Part shown: positions 35,480-44,381 of the stretch, piece after piece
How the letters are laid out: every line of letters starts with the position of its first letter
Numbering within the stretch: the first letter of the stretch is position 1
Origin: Flammulina velutipes
Taxonomy: Eukaryota; Basidiomycota; Agaricomycetes; Agaricales; Physalacriaceae
DNA length: 64,000 bases
Assembly (NCBI GenBank): GCA_011800155.1
Contig: CM022372.1
Location: 2,480,001-2,544,000, forward strand
Reading direction: 5' to 3'
Position numbers and translations under genes: made by a program
Notes under the pieces: generated by a model
What the model was told of the DNA's origin: nothing
Database searches by the model: none
The model's input: only the letters and a program-made list of their open reading frames with translations

Positions 35480-36727
35480 ATGCTTTACACAAGGTTCTTT
35501 TCGTTTATATTCCTAGTACTCTTAGCGGTACATCGCTCGTCTGGTCAATGCGCTTCACTTCCTTCTTCTCTTCCGGGTTACAACGACCTGACTGCTTCGA
35601 TCCCTCTCCCGGATCCCTTCACATTCTACAACGGAACGGCCCTCACCTCTCCTGATGATTGGGTGTGTCGACGCACAGAGATTAAGGCCCTCCTCGAAGC
35701 ATACGTATATGGCCGCTACCCCGACCGTGCTAGCGAGAAAGTCACCGCCACTCGAACGGGAAATACCGTCTCTATCACCGTCACCGCGAAAGGAAAGACA
35801 GGTCGATTCTCCGCCACGTTAGCCCTCCCTTCCGGGGCTTCCAAGGATAAACCCGTCCCGGCGGTTATTGTTATTGGATTTGCCGACTCTACTTTTCTGA
35901 ATAACGGAATTGCGCAGGCGACGTTCGATGCTAACAGTGTGGCGGCCGATTCTACCTCCAAGACAGGCGCGTTCCGCAACATTTATTCTGAGGATGTTGG
36001 TTCACTTTTAGCTTGGGGATGGGGATCCCATCGTGTCCTTGATGCGCTCGAGTTGGTCGCGCCTGAGATTGATTCGACACGTGTGGGTGTTATGGGATGT
36101 AGTCGATACGGGAAAGGTGCCCTCGCTGCTGGGATTTTCAATGACAGAGTGTGTTAAACCCCCCTCTCTCTCATAGTACTTGCTGATTTTTGTTATGTCG
36201 TTGCTTTTCCCAGATCTCGTTGACGATCCCTATGTCCAGTGGTGTGTTGGGCACTTCACCAATTAGGTTCCATTATGATCAAGGTCCTATTGCACCTCTA
36301 TGTTGAGCAATCGCAGCACTAATATTGCTTCCATTTAGCTGGTCGAAACGAAAGGCTTGGCTCCATGGTCGAGGCTATTCCTTGGTGGACAAAAGCGAGC
36401 TTGCAAGACTATATCCCCGATGAGAATCGTCTTCCCGTGGATGCCAACCTCCTCACCGCTGCTGTTGCCCCGGTAATTAAAAAACTCCTCTTTACATATT
36501 ATTCTGACAGACACTCGTGAAGCGCGCCGCAGTTTGGGATCAAGGTGCGCCACATTTACTACTTCGGGACAACATCTCAATTCAATTCAGGTCAAACTGA
36601 ATACCAGGTTTTTGTCATCAAAAGGAGCCTTAGTGCAATCTCTGACTGTTGCGGATACGTAGATGAACCCAGAGGGTGTGGCAGGCGTTACCTTCCCTGC
36701 TACTCAAGCAGTATACAAGTTCCTTGG

Positions 36728-37163
36728 TGTCAAGGACGGAGTCCGGCGTGAACCAAACAACCACCCAAGTCGCAATCGGACAGAGGACGAGTGAGAGAGA
36801 AGCAGAGAATGAAGCGTAAATTGAGTATGAGAGAGCCTAGCTCGATACAGTGCTGGGATATCCGAACAGTGTAGAGACGAAGAGGACAAACTAAGGAAAT
36901 ATCTAGAAAGGCCGTGTATATAAATATAAAGTCCGTGGCTGCTACGATGAGCCATGATGATGCAATGATGAGTGAGGCAATGGTGCAACGATTGCATCAT
37001 TGCATAACTTTTTACAGTTTGTAAAAAGTTACAGGAGCATGTGATTCCTGGTTAGGGTTACCATATCCGGACCGGTAAACACGTGATGATGGAAGAGTGT
37101 GGCGAGCTCTCGGGGATGTCGGGGAGCGTAAGGGAGGGAGCAAAATAGAGGCGATTCGTGACA
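36728..37163 (-). repeat. 3' LTR of the Gypsy chromovirus
   Basis: 436 bp, read as identical to 42,978-43,413. The last about 50 codons of pol run into it. Confidence 0.95.
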
Positions 37164-40100
37164 ATACCCCCTCTTTAGGATGCGCTTGCGCCCGGAGCGC
37201 AGAAGTACCGGACCAGATGTCTTGCACGGTAAGACCAAGGTTACGAATCGTGGGACGGGGTTTTGAAAACGCCTTGGGGTACCGGCGATGGAAGTCCTCT
37301 ATCAATGCCAACACCTTCTCGTTCGTCAACGCTGAACTGGGCTCCCATGTGTTCTCCGATTCCGAATAATCTAACCATTTGACCAAATACTGCACACCTC
37401 GCTTGTTCCGGGTAGGGCGTGAGTCTAAGATGGCCTCGACATCATAGTCTTCGTCGTCATCTAGAAGCTCGGGTGGCGCACCCGGGAAGTTGGGTCCATG
37501 CGCATCGGTCTCCTTGAATGGGACAAGTAGGGATGCATGGAATACGGGATGAATGCGCCATTTTGGCGGGAGTTTGAGCCGATAGGTGACTGGACCGAGA
37601 ACGTCAGTGATTTCGAAGGGACCATGTCGTTTGTTGGCGAGCTTAGCTTTTGGCCGTGTGGTCTTAAGGTTCTTGCCGTCGAGCAAGACCTTATCGCCAA
37701 CCTTAAATATCACTCCTTTCCTCGTATCATCGCCATTGTTTCTCTTCATCAACTCGGCGGCAGTGGTTAGACTGGCCTGAACCTCCTCACGCAGGAGCTG
37801 CAGGTTCGCGAGGCGGTCTTCGACCGACGGGATCTTTGAAGTTGGGTTAAGCGAGGGGTAGAAGCGGGGTTGGAAACCATGGAGGAGTTCGAAGGGTGAC
37901 TTGCCCGTCGCGGCGTGGACACGGATGTTGTGGGAGAACTCCGCGTATGGGAGGTACTTCACCCAATCGTCTTGTCGGTAGTTGCAGAAGACGCGTAAGA
38001 ACTGTTCAAGCTCTTGGTTGAAGCGTTCAGTCTCGCCATCTGTCTGGGGGTGATACACGGTACTAAGGGCAGAGGTGATACCTAACTTAGCGTGAATAGC
38101 CTGCATGACTGTGCTGGCGAACTGGGGTCCCCGGTCGGAGATCATCTTGTCCCAGAGACCGTAGCGTCTGAACGTGTTGTCAATGAGAATGTCGACGGTC
38201 CCATCCGAGTCAATAGTTTTCTTGCACGGAGTGACAATAACGGTCTTGGTGAGACGATCAACGACACAGTGAATGGAGTCGTAGCCGTCAACTTCTGGGA
38301 GGTCGGTGATGAAATCGGTAGTAATCGTGCCAAAAGGACGGTCAGGGATTTCATTGGGGACAAGAGGGACATGGGCGGGGTGATTATTCGGTTTTGTCAG
38401 CTGGCAAGTGGCGCAGCCATCGACATAGTCACGGACAAAGACCGACATGCCCGGCCACCAGAATTCGCGACTCAGTAGTTCATAGGTTTTGAATCGTCCG
38501 GGATGGCCTGGCCCTACAAGGTCGTGGTGCATCTTGACGACGTCTCGACGGAGTTCGAGGTCAGCGGGGACATACACCTTGCCACGGAAGAGAACGATTC
38601 CATCTTCGTAATTCCATTCCTGTAGGTTTTTGACCAGCGAACGCGGACCATTGCGAAGGATAACGTCTAACGCACCGACAACCTCAGCGTCCTTCTTTGG
38701 ACATTCTCGAATACGACGTCTCAACTCAGCATCACCGATCGCCACCACCTCTCCTGGTCTAGTTGCTCGAATTCGGAAGAACTTGGGGTCTAGGAGTACA
38801 CGATCGGTGTTGTCGTCCTCGACCCCCTCTTTATGGTCCGCGCGGCGGGATAGTGGGTCACTACGGTTCGAAGTACCAGGTTTGTGCGTCAACGTAAAGT
38901 CAAATCGGGTGAGGAAAAGGGCCCATCGGGCTTGTCGGCGACTCAGCTTTTGCGCATTGGTAAAGTACTCGAGGTTCTTGTGGTCGGTGATGATATCGAC
39001 CGGGTGCGTGGCTCCTTCCAAGTAGTGCCGCCAAGCTTCGAGTGCACGGATGATTGCCAATAGCTCCTTGTCATGGATGTCGTAGTTGCGCTCGGGTTCT
39101 GACAGGGACTTGGACAGAAAGGCGACTGGATGCCACTGCCCGTCCTCGCCGACCTGAGACAGAATGCCTCCGGTGGCGTAGTCTGAGGCGTCTACTTCAA
39201 CGCGATACGGCTTTTCAGCATCGGGCATAATAAGGACAGGAGACGAGGTGAACACATCTTTGAGAGCCTCGAAGGCCGTTTGACATTCCGGAGACCATAC
39301 CCAAGGTTGATCCTTCTTGGTGAGATCGAACAGTGGTCGCGCCAACTTGGAGAATCCTTCGATGAACCGTCGGTAGAAGTTGCCAAAACCCAAAAAGGAC
39401 TGCACGTCCTTCACGTGCCGTGGGGTTGGCCACTGAACTACCCCGGCGACTTTGACTGGGTCCATGCGGAGAGCGTTGTGAGAGATGATGAGACCCAGGA
39501 ATTCGATGGACTCAGCTTCAAACACACATTTCTCCGGCTTAGCATAAAGATCGTGGTCTCGAAGTCGTTTGAGGACCTGACGTACGAGCTCGCGGTGTTC
39601 TTCCAGAGTTTCGGTGAAGATCAGGATATCGTCCATGTAGACGACAACTTTTCCGGAGTCGATAAGATCCTTGAGAATGGTATTCATCATTGCTTGAAAC
39701 GTGGCGGGGGAATTCATAAGACCAAAGAACATCACCAGGGGTTCAAACAGGCCACGGTTCGTTTTGAACGCGCCTTTCCACTCGTCTCCCTCCTTTATCC
39801 GAACATTATTGTAGCCCCAACATAGGTCGATCTTGGAGAAGACCTTGGCGCCTTTCAGCTTGTCGATAAGCTCGGGAATGAGCGGCAGCGGGTACTCGTT
39901 CTTGACGGTGCCTTTGTTCAGGTCGCGATAATCCTGTACGGGGCGTAGCTTTCCATCCTTTTTCTTAACAAAGAAGAACGGACTTGCCATTGGGGACTTA
40001 GATGGGCGAATATAGCCCTTGGCCAGGTTTTCGTCGAGAAAGGCGTCGAGTTCCTTTTGTTCTGCAGGCGACAATGGATATGTCTTGCAGGGTTTCGGTT

Positions 40101-41226
40101 CGAAGCCTGGTTTCAGGTCTATGGCATGGTCCCAAGGACTGCGAGCGGGGAGACGTTCTGAAGTGGTTTTGTCAAACACCGTGAGATAGGCATGATAAGG
40201 GGAGGGGATGCGTTCAGCAAGTGGTCGAGTGTCGGCTGGCTTTTGGCTAGCCTCAGCAAGCTCTTGGGCTCTGGTGAAACCAGCGCGAACGTGAACGAAA
40301 GGACTGTCTGAAGAATGTGGATCGCGCACCGGGCGGGGATAATCATCCCGGAATAGCTCTTCAAATACCTCCTCCTCCCACTCTCTAGGGACTTCTTCTT
40401 CATCATCATCGTTCTCTGTGAAGAGGACGACAGGAATTTGGACGCGGGTAAATGCGCGGACTGCGCGTCGGCGTCCAGCGACTCGGTGAACAGGTACAGG
40501 TTTGAGATTACCCTCTCGATCCTTCCACTGGACCTGGTAGTCTCGGTGGTGAGCGCGAGGGTCATGCGGGGTTCGGGTCTGGTTAACGAGTGCAGGTGTG
40601 CGTTTAGCGTGAGCACGTACATCGGTCACCGGTGGGTTCTTAAGGGTACAGGTATCGGGGCATCGAGTGAAGTCGACACGAGTGCCGGCCCAGTCGATCT
40701 CGGGGTTGTGTTCGTCAAGCCAATCCGTGCCTAAGATGACATCGTGGTCACCAATATCGGTGACGTAGAGCTCGATGAGTTCCTCGTGGTAGGATTGGCC
40801 ATCACGAGAGTAGATGCGCACAAGTTGAACGGTATAGTGGCGCACCCAACCCATGACGTTCTCAGAGCCGTCAACGTTGCGGACAGGGAATGGTGATGAA
40901 AGGGGAATGAGGGTAAAGTGGTGCGCGTTTGCGTACCGGGCATTAATAATGATGCCTTCAGCACCACTATCAACGAGAGCTTGTGCAACGATTCTTTTGC
41001 CAGTAAGTTTGCCAATAAATTCGAGTTCCAGCGTGATTGAGGGTGTCTGTCGGTTGCGGGTGACTGCCGACATTCGAAGCTCAAAGGGATGAACACGCTC
41101 ACGAGGATGGGGTGATAATACAGCGAATCGATTGGGTGAACATATGGCAAAATTTCGTACAGCTCCGCCTAACGTTGCAGTAGGGGAGCGCTTTAAAAAT
41201 CCAATCCAGCAACATCTCTCAAACAC
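37012..41226 (-). CDS. pol: Gypsy chromovirus Pol polyprotein
   Basis: 1,404 codons without a break. Residues about 86-89 DSGA (aspartic protease). RT about 390-580 with YMDD at about 530. RNase H about 672-790 (VEVDASDYATGG; TDHKNLEYF; SDPLSRR). Integrase HHCC about 900-945 (HHDLVGPGHPG ... CATCQ). Catalytic core about 965-1,110 (TTDFITDLP; SDRGPQFAS; HPQTDGETERFNQ, the DDE residues). Chromodomain about 1,260-1,315 (YDVEAILDSR; YLVKWLDYSESENTWEP), which in such elements steers integration. The frame is -1 relative to gag with a 34-nt overlap. The C-terminus runs about 50 codons into the 3' LTR. Confidence 0.95.
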   Translation of the reverse strand: MFERCCWIGFLKRSPTATLGGAVRNFAICSPNRFAVLSPHPRERVHPFELRMSAVTRNRQTPSITLELEFIGKLTGKRIVAQALVDSGAEGIIINARYANAHHFTLIPLSSPFPVRNVDGSENVMGWVRHYTVQLVRIYSRDGQSYHEELIELYVTDIGDHDVILGTDWLDEHNPEIDWAGTRVDFTRCPDTCTLKNPPVTDVRAHAKRTPALVNQTRTPHDPRAHHRDYQVQWKDREGNLKPVPVHRVAGRRRAVRAFTRVQIPVVLFTENDDDEEEVPREWEEEVFEELFRDDYPRPVRDPHSSDSPFVHVRAGFTRAQELAEASQKPADTRPLAERIPSPYHAYLTVFDKTTSERLPARSPWDHAIDLKPGFEPKPCKTYPLSPAEQKELDAFLDENLAKGYIRPSKSPMASPFFFVKKKDGKLRPVQDYRDLNKGTVKNEYPLPLIPELIDKLKGAKVFSKIDLCWGYNNVRIKEGDEWKGAFKTNRGLFEPLVMFFGLMNSPATFQAMMNTILKDLIDSGKVVVYMDDILIFTETLEEHRELVRQVLKRLRDHDLYAKPEKCVFEAESIEFLGLIISHNALRMDPVKVAGVVQWPTPRHVKDVQSFLGFGNFYRRFIEGFSKLARPLFDLTKKDQPWVWSPECQTAFEALKDVFTSSPVLIMPDAEKPYRVEVDASDYATGGILSQVGEDGQWHPVAFLSKSLSEPERNYDIHDKELLAIIRALEAWRHYLEGATHPVDIITDHKNLEYFTNAQKLSRRQARWALFLTRFDFTLTHKPGTSNRSDPLSRRADHKEGVEDDNTDRVLLDPKFFRIRATRPGEVVAIGDAELRRRIRECPKKDAEVVGALDVILRNGPRSLVKNLQEWNYEDGIVLFRGKVYVPADLELRRDVVKMHHDLVGPGHPGRFKTYELLSREFWWPGMSVFVRDYVDGCATCQLTKPNNHPAHVPLVPNEIPDRPFGTITTDFITDLPEVDGYDSIHCVVDRLTKTVIVTPCKKTIDSDGTVDILIDNTFRRYGLWDKMISDRGPQFASTVMQAIHAKLGITSALSTVYHPQTDGETERFNQELEQFLRVFCNYRQDDWVKYLPYAEFSHNIRVHAATGKSPFELLHGFQPRFYPSLNPTSKIPSVEDRLANLQLLREEVQASLTTAAELMKRNNGDDTRKGVIFKVGDKVLLDGKNLKTTRPKAKLANKRHGPFEITDVLGPVTYRLKLPPKWRIHPVFHASLLVPFKETDAHGPNFPGAPPELLDDDEDYDVEAILDSRPTRNKRGVQYLVKWLDYSESENTWEPSSALTNEKVLALIEDFHRRYPKAFSKPRPTIRNLGLTVQDIWSGTSALRAQAHPKEGVLSRIASILLPPLRSPTSPRARHTLPSSRVYRSGYGNPNQESHAPVTFYKL
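37164..37176 (-). other. Polypurine tract of the Gypsy chromovirus
   Basis: On the coding strand AAAGAGGGGGTAT directly abuts the 3' LTR, where plus-strand priming is expected. It lies inside the pol frame. Confidence 0.75.
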
Positions 41227-42233
41227 GCGACTGCCTGCTCCTTATCCTCTCCCTGCAGTCCACGAAGAAGGTTAGCCACCGCACTGATCTGGGCGATGGC
41301 GTTGGTGGAGTCAGTGACGGGGGCGGTAGTGTCAGTGGACGGAGATGACGTGGCCACATCAGTGGCGCGAATGTTGCGAGTGGATTGAGGGGTTCCAGGA
41401 GTGGTACGCGTGGGGCAGTTGCGGGAGATATGCCCGGGGCGGCGACACTTGAAGCAGGCGCCCTGTTGACGAAGGATCTCACGGTCCATAGGAGTCAGTC
41501 TCGGAACGTGAGGAAAGTTCGAGGATGCACCTGGGCGTCTAGACGCGTCAACGTCCATGGGAACTCCCATATCTGCAGCCGGGGCTCTAGGGGCGGCAGG
41601 AGCGCGGGGAGCGGGAACGTAACCAGGACCTCTCCAATTATTCTTCTCAGCCTTCCGGTTCTCCCATGCATGCTGCATCTCGACTGCGCGGGCCTTGTAG
41701 TCGTCGAGAGTAGCGGGAGGGGGGTAAGACAGAGCGATGCGATCAACGAGGGAGCTATTGAGGCCCTTCTTGAGGAAATAGAGGAGCGAGCTCTCATCAA
41801 ACTCAGAGTCGTCAGCGTACGAATTGAACTCGGTGAGGAACTTATCAATATCTGAAAACTCCTTCTCTTGACGAAGGGTCTCAATGGCCGTGCGTGCCAC
41901 AGTGATGGGGTCGATGGCGGCGAAGTCAGCCTTGAACTTGGCAATAACGCTGGCCAGGGTAGTCCACCTCTTGTTGGCAGCGAGAATAGTAGTGTCGTCC
42001 TGGTCGGCGTCAAATTCCTTCATGCGGCGCTCAGCCCATTTACCACCGAGGTTTCCCCTGAAGCAAGAGAAGAACAGGGCAACCCGTTCGGAGTCGGTGG
42101 GATATCGGGTGTCGTTGAGGCGCAAGTGATTCCGGAATTGAGCCAGCCATCTAGAGGCAGAGTTACGATCGCCGTGGAACTCTTCGAGTTTAGCGCCACG
42201 TTCGCTTGGGATAGGGGCAGGTGCGTTGGACAT
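41193..42233 (-). CDS. gag: Gypsy chromovirus Gag
   Basis: From ATG 42,233 (MSNAPAPIPSERG) the protein has the capsid-like part (LEEFHGDRNSASRWLAQF; LFFSCFRGNLGGKWAERR) and a CCHC zinc knuckle (CFKCRRPGHISRNC). It ends AGLDF followed by TAA. The frame is open upstream to about 42,766 without an ATG. That extension reads LPPGAEVYQSAAWILDPSGE plus an acidic Pro/Ser linker and looks like real coding sequence, so the true Gag is probably longer and starts in another frame. Confidence 0.9.
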   Translation of the reverse strand: MSNAPAPIPSERGAKLEEFHGDRNSASRWLAQFRNHLRLNDTRYPTDSERVALFFSCFRGNLGGKWAERRMKEFDADQDDTTILAANKRWTTLASVIAKFKADFAAIDPITVARTAIETLRQEKEFSDIDKFLTEFNSYADDSEFDESSLLYFLKKGLNSSLVDRIALSYPPPATLDDYKARAVEMQHAWENRKAEKNNWRGPGYVPAPRAPAAPRAPAADMGVPMDVDASRRPGASSNFPHVPRLTPMDREILRQQGACFKCRRPGHISRNCPTRTTPGTPQSTRNIRATDVATSSPSTDTTAPVTDSTNAIAQISAVANLLRGLQGEDKEQAVACLRDVAGLDF

Positions 42234-42484
42234 GATGGGGATAGCAGGAATAACAGGGGAAGGTGGACCAGAAGAGGAAGAAGACGAGGAAGAGGATGAA
42301 GATGAGGAGCTGGGAGGTTCTTCGGCCGGCGAAGAGGTTGGTAGCGGTTCCGGGAGACTGGGTTCTGGGGGAAGCTGGGGTTCGTCCGAGTGATGAGACG
42401 ATACGGGGGATGCAGGAGCTGGTTCTTGAGTCTGAATGGACTCGGGTTCTTGGGGTTCTGGTGAGGGTACGACTGGTTCTGGAT

Positions 42485-42940
42485 CTAATGATGACTCAGC
42501 TCTTTGCCGTTCTTCAGCGCGTTGACGATCGAGGTATCGATCAAGGCGTCTTTGAGCTTCTGTGAAGTCGAGGGAAGTGGGATAGATAGGGACGTTGTTA
42601 TTGTCTCGGATGAACCAGCGATCATCGTCGTCAAAGAAGAGTTCTCGCCACTCGCCACTGGGGTCGAGGATCCAAGCTGCGCTTTGATAAACTTCGGCGC
42701 CGGGAGGTAACGGAGGGGAGTCTGCGTCGGCTGAGAAGCGCGCGATGGTGCCGGCTTATCAGTGCGTGGGCGAAGCTCACGCGGGTAACGGCGACGACGG
42801 ATTTTGAGATCGGGAGGCAGTAAGCTGAAGTTAACTTCGTCAACTGTTAACGCACGAGGGGAGCTGGTTTTCTTGAGTCTCAGGCGCGTGGCCCGAGGAG
42901 TAAGATCTGGCTTGGTTGTAGAGGTACGGTCGGCGGGCAT
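42485..42940 (-). CDS. Leader ORF of the Gypsy chromovirus, probable Gag N-terminus
   Basis: 151 codons from ATG 42,940 (MPADRTSTTKPDLTPRATRL), basic and Pro/Arg-rich, starting 37 nt inside the 5' LTR border. It overlaps the upstream extension of gag by about 280 nt, with gag in the -1 frame. It may supply the Gag N-terminus if the two frames are joined, or the split may be a frameshift mutation. Confidence 0.5.
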   Translation of the reverse strand: MPADRTSTTKPDLTPRATRLRLKKTSSPRALTVDEVNFSLLPPDLKIRRRRYPRELRPRTDKPAPSRASQPTQTPLRYLPAPKFIKAQLGSSTPVASGENSSLTTMIAGSSETITTSLSIPLPSTSQKLKDALIDTSIVNALKNGKELSHH

Positions 42941-42965
42941 GCGCCAAGCGAGGTGGGTGTAGAAG

Positions 42966-42975
42966 AGTTTGTCCT
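42966..42975 (-). other. Primer-binding site for self-priming
   Basis: Coding-strand AGGACAAACT begins two bases after the 5' LTR. It is the exact reverse complement of AGTTTGTCCT inside the LTR (plus-strand coordinates 43,133-43,142). No TGG-starting tRNA-type site is seen here. Confidence 0.6.
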
Positions 42976-42977
42976 AG

Positions 42978-43413
42978 TGTCAAGGACGGAGTCCGGCGTG
43001 AACCAAACAACCACCCAAGTCGCAATCGGACAGAGGACGAGTGAGAGAGAAGCAGAGAATGAAGCGTAAATTGAGTATGAGAGAGCCTAGCTCGATACAG
43101 TGCTGGGATATCCGAACAGTGTAGAGACGAAGAGGACAAACTAAGGAAATATCTAGAAAGGCCGTGTATATAAATATAAAGTCCGTGGCTGCTACGATGA
43201 GCCATGATGATGCAATGATGAGTGAGGCAATGGTGCAACGATTGCATCATTGCATAACTTTTTACAGTTTGTAAAAAGTTACAGGAGCATGTGATTCCTG
43301 GTTAGGGTTACCATATCCGGACCGGTAAACACGTGATGATGGAAGAGTGTGGCGAGCTCTCGGGGATGTCGGGGAGCGTAAGGGAGGGAGCAAAATAGAG
43401 GCGATTCGTGACA
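42978..43413 (-). repeat. 5' LTR of the Gypsy chromovirus
   Basis: 436 bp. Coding-strand order: U3 with a TATATTTATATA-type box (about 43,166-43,180), then AGTTTGTCCT at 43,142, the predicted transcript start, then R/U5 to 42,978. Confidence 0.95.
43133..43180 (-). promoter_or_regulatory. LTR promoter: TATA box and predicted transcript start
   Basis: On the coding strand the AT-rich TATA box (43,166-43,180) lies 25-35 nt before AGTTTGTCCT (43,142-43,133), the sequence complementary to the primer-binding site. The spacing fits a start exactly at the self-primer. Confidence 0.6.
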
Positions 43414-43645
43414 CTTGGCGCCGAAGCAAATGTCGGAGTTGCACTCCGTAACAGTGGGCACTGCGATCCTTCTGGAACGTAGGTAATATCTCCTATATTT
43501 GAAGATCTCATACTGATAGAGCATGGATAGAACTAATGTATTGGACTTCGTCAAGTCAGTCCTTCTTGGCTCGCAGAGGACGCGCAACTACACAACGATC
43601 TCTCCGTATCAGGCACATCCTGAAGCCTACCCATGGGCCGTTTGA

Positions 43646-44231
43646 AAGGGTAACCAAGCAAGGCCTGTCTTGTTATCATCCGTTAGTTGATGCTTGGAGA
43701 ATTCAGATATGTAAAATATGGATGTATCAAAATATGCATAAGAGAACCTCGTGGCATTCGTAAGTTTCATCTACTATGGCTTGACATTGTCAAACACCAT
43801 CCTATGCACGGTAATCATTGTGTATCGAATAGATCGCCTCACCAGAGGCCAAGAAAAATCCATATGCACACATTGTGATCACAATTATTCACCAGTTACA
43901 AGCGCTGTCATGCTATTCTTCTGTGTTCTTGTATGAGACTGACGTGGGTCTTCCTTCATTGGATGTTACTTCTCTCACAAAAAAATTAGTACATAGATCC
44001 TACGCTCGTAGTCGCGCGAGTAGTATCGGGGGGTCAGAGATGTGATGCTTCATCTTATCTCGCACGCCTCTCGCAGGCGACCGACGATTTGAACCTTTGC
44101 GTCTTCAACATTGATGTATGACTAGCGAAGGAGCCCGTGCATATTACGGGCAGATAATACACTGTGTTCGTTAAATCACCACCACATTCTGTAGTTCAAG
44201 TTGCAAAATCTTTGGATGGAACCAGGAAAAC
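43646..44231. other. No gene recognised
   Basis: AT-rich stretch after the CE15 gene with only short ORFs. Confidence 0.45.
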
Positions 44232-44381
44232 CGCTCTGCCGCACCCACCTCTGGTGGGTGCTCTCGAGCTCCGTGGGTTGTTCTTGACTTGGAAAGCAGA
44301 TGTTGTTGTACAAGTAGGGTTAATACCTGGTTTAAATTAACGCTCTGCCGCACCCATCTACGATGGGTGCTCTCGAGCCCC
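44232..44381. repeat. Two copies of a 41-bp hairpin repeat, 109 bp apart
   Basis: Copy 1 (44,232-44,272) and copy 2 (44,341-44,381) share CGCTCTGCCGCACCCA and GGGTGCTCTCGAGC. Each folds into a 9-bp stem with a 3-nt loop: GCACCCACC/GGTGGGTGC (loop TCT) and GCACCCATC/GATGGGTGC (loop TAC). One stem pair changes from C-G to T-A with pairing kept. Function unknown. Confidence 0.7.

Larger units (their letters stand above)
36728..43413 (-). mobile_element. Ty3/Gypsy chromovirus LTR retrotransposon, complete
   Basis: 6,686 bp with 436-bp LTRs (36,728-37,163 and 42,978-43,413) in which I saw no difference, TG...CA termini (TGTCA/TGACA) and a 5-bp target duplication CTTGG (36,723-36,727, 43,414-43,418). 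Coding strand is minus, with gag (CCHC knuckle) then pol (protease, RT, RNase H, integrase, chromodomain). Open frames and matching LTRs point to a very recent, possibly still competent copy. It lies in a CE15 gene. Confidence 0.95.
35480..43645 (+). pseudogene. CE15 glucuronoyl (4-O-methyl-glucuronoyl methyl) esterase, interrupted by a Gypsy element
   Basis: ATG 35,480 with signal peptide (FFSFIFLVLLAVHRSSGQ). Fungal CE15 features follow: LPDPFTFYNGT, DDWVCRRTEI, LLAWGWGSHRVLDALE and GCSRYGKGALAAG with the nucleophilic Ser. After introns come EAIPWW, VAPRAAVWDQ and NPEGVAGVTFPA up to VYKFL at 36,727. There the Gypsy element (36,728-43,413) breaks the frame. On its far side, starting with the duplicated CTTGG, the frame resumes as GAEANVGVALRNSGHCD, which holds the catalytic His, then an intron and a last exon ending YPWAV at 43,645. 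The enzyme would cut the ester between lignin and glucuronoxylan. As it stands the catalytic triad is split, so the allele should be null. Confidence 0.85.
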
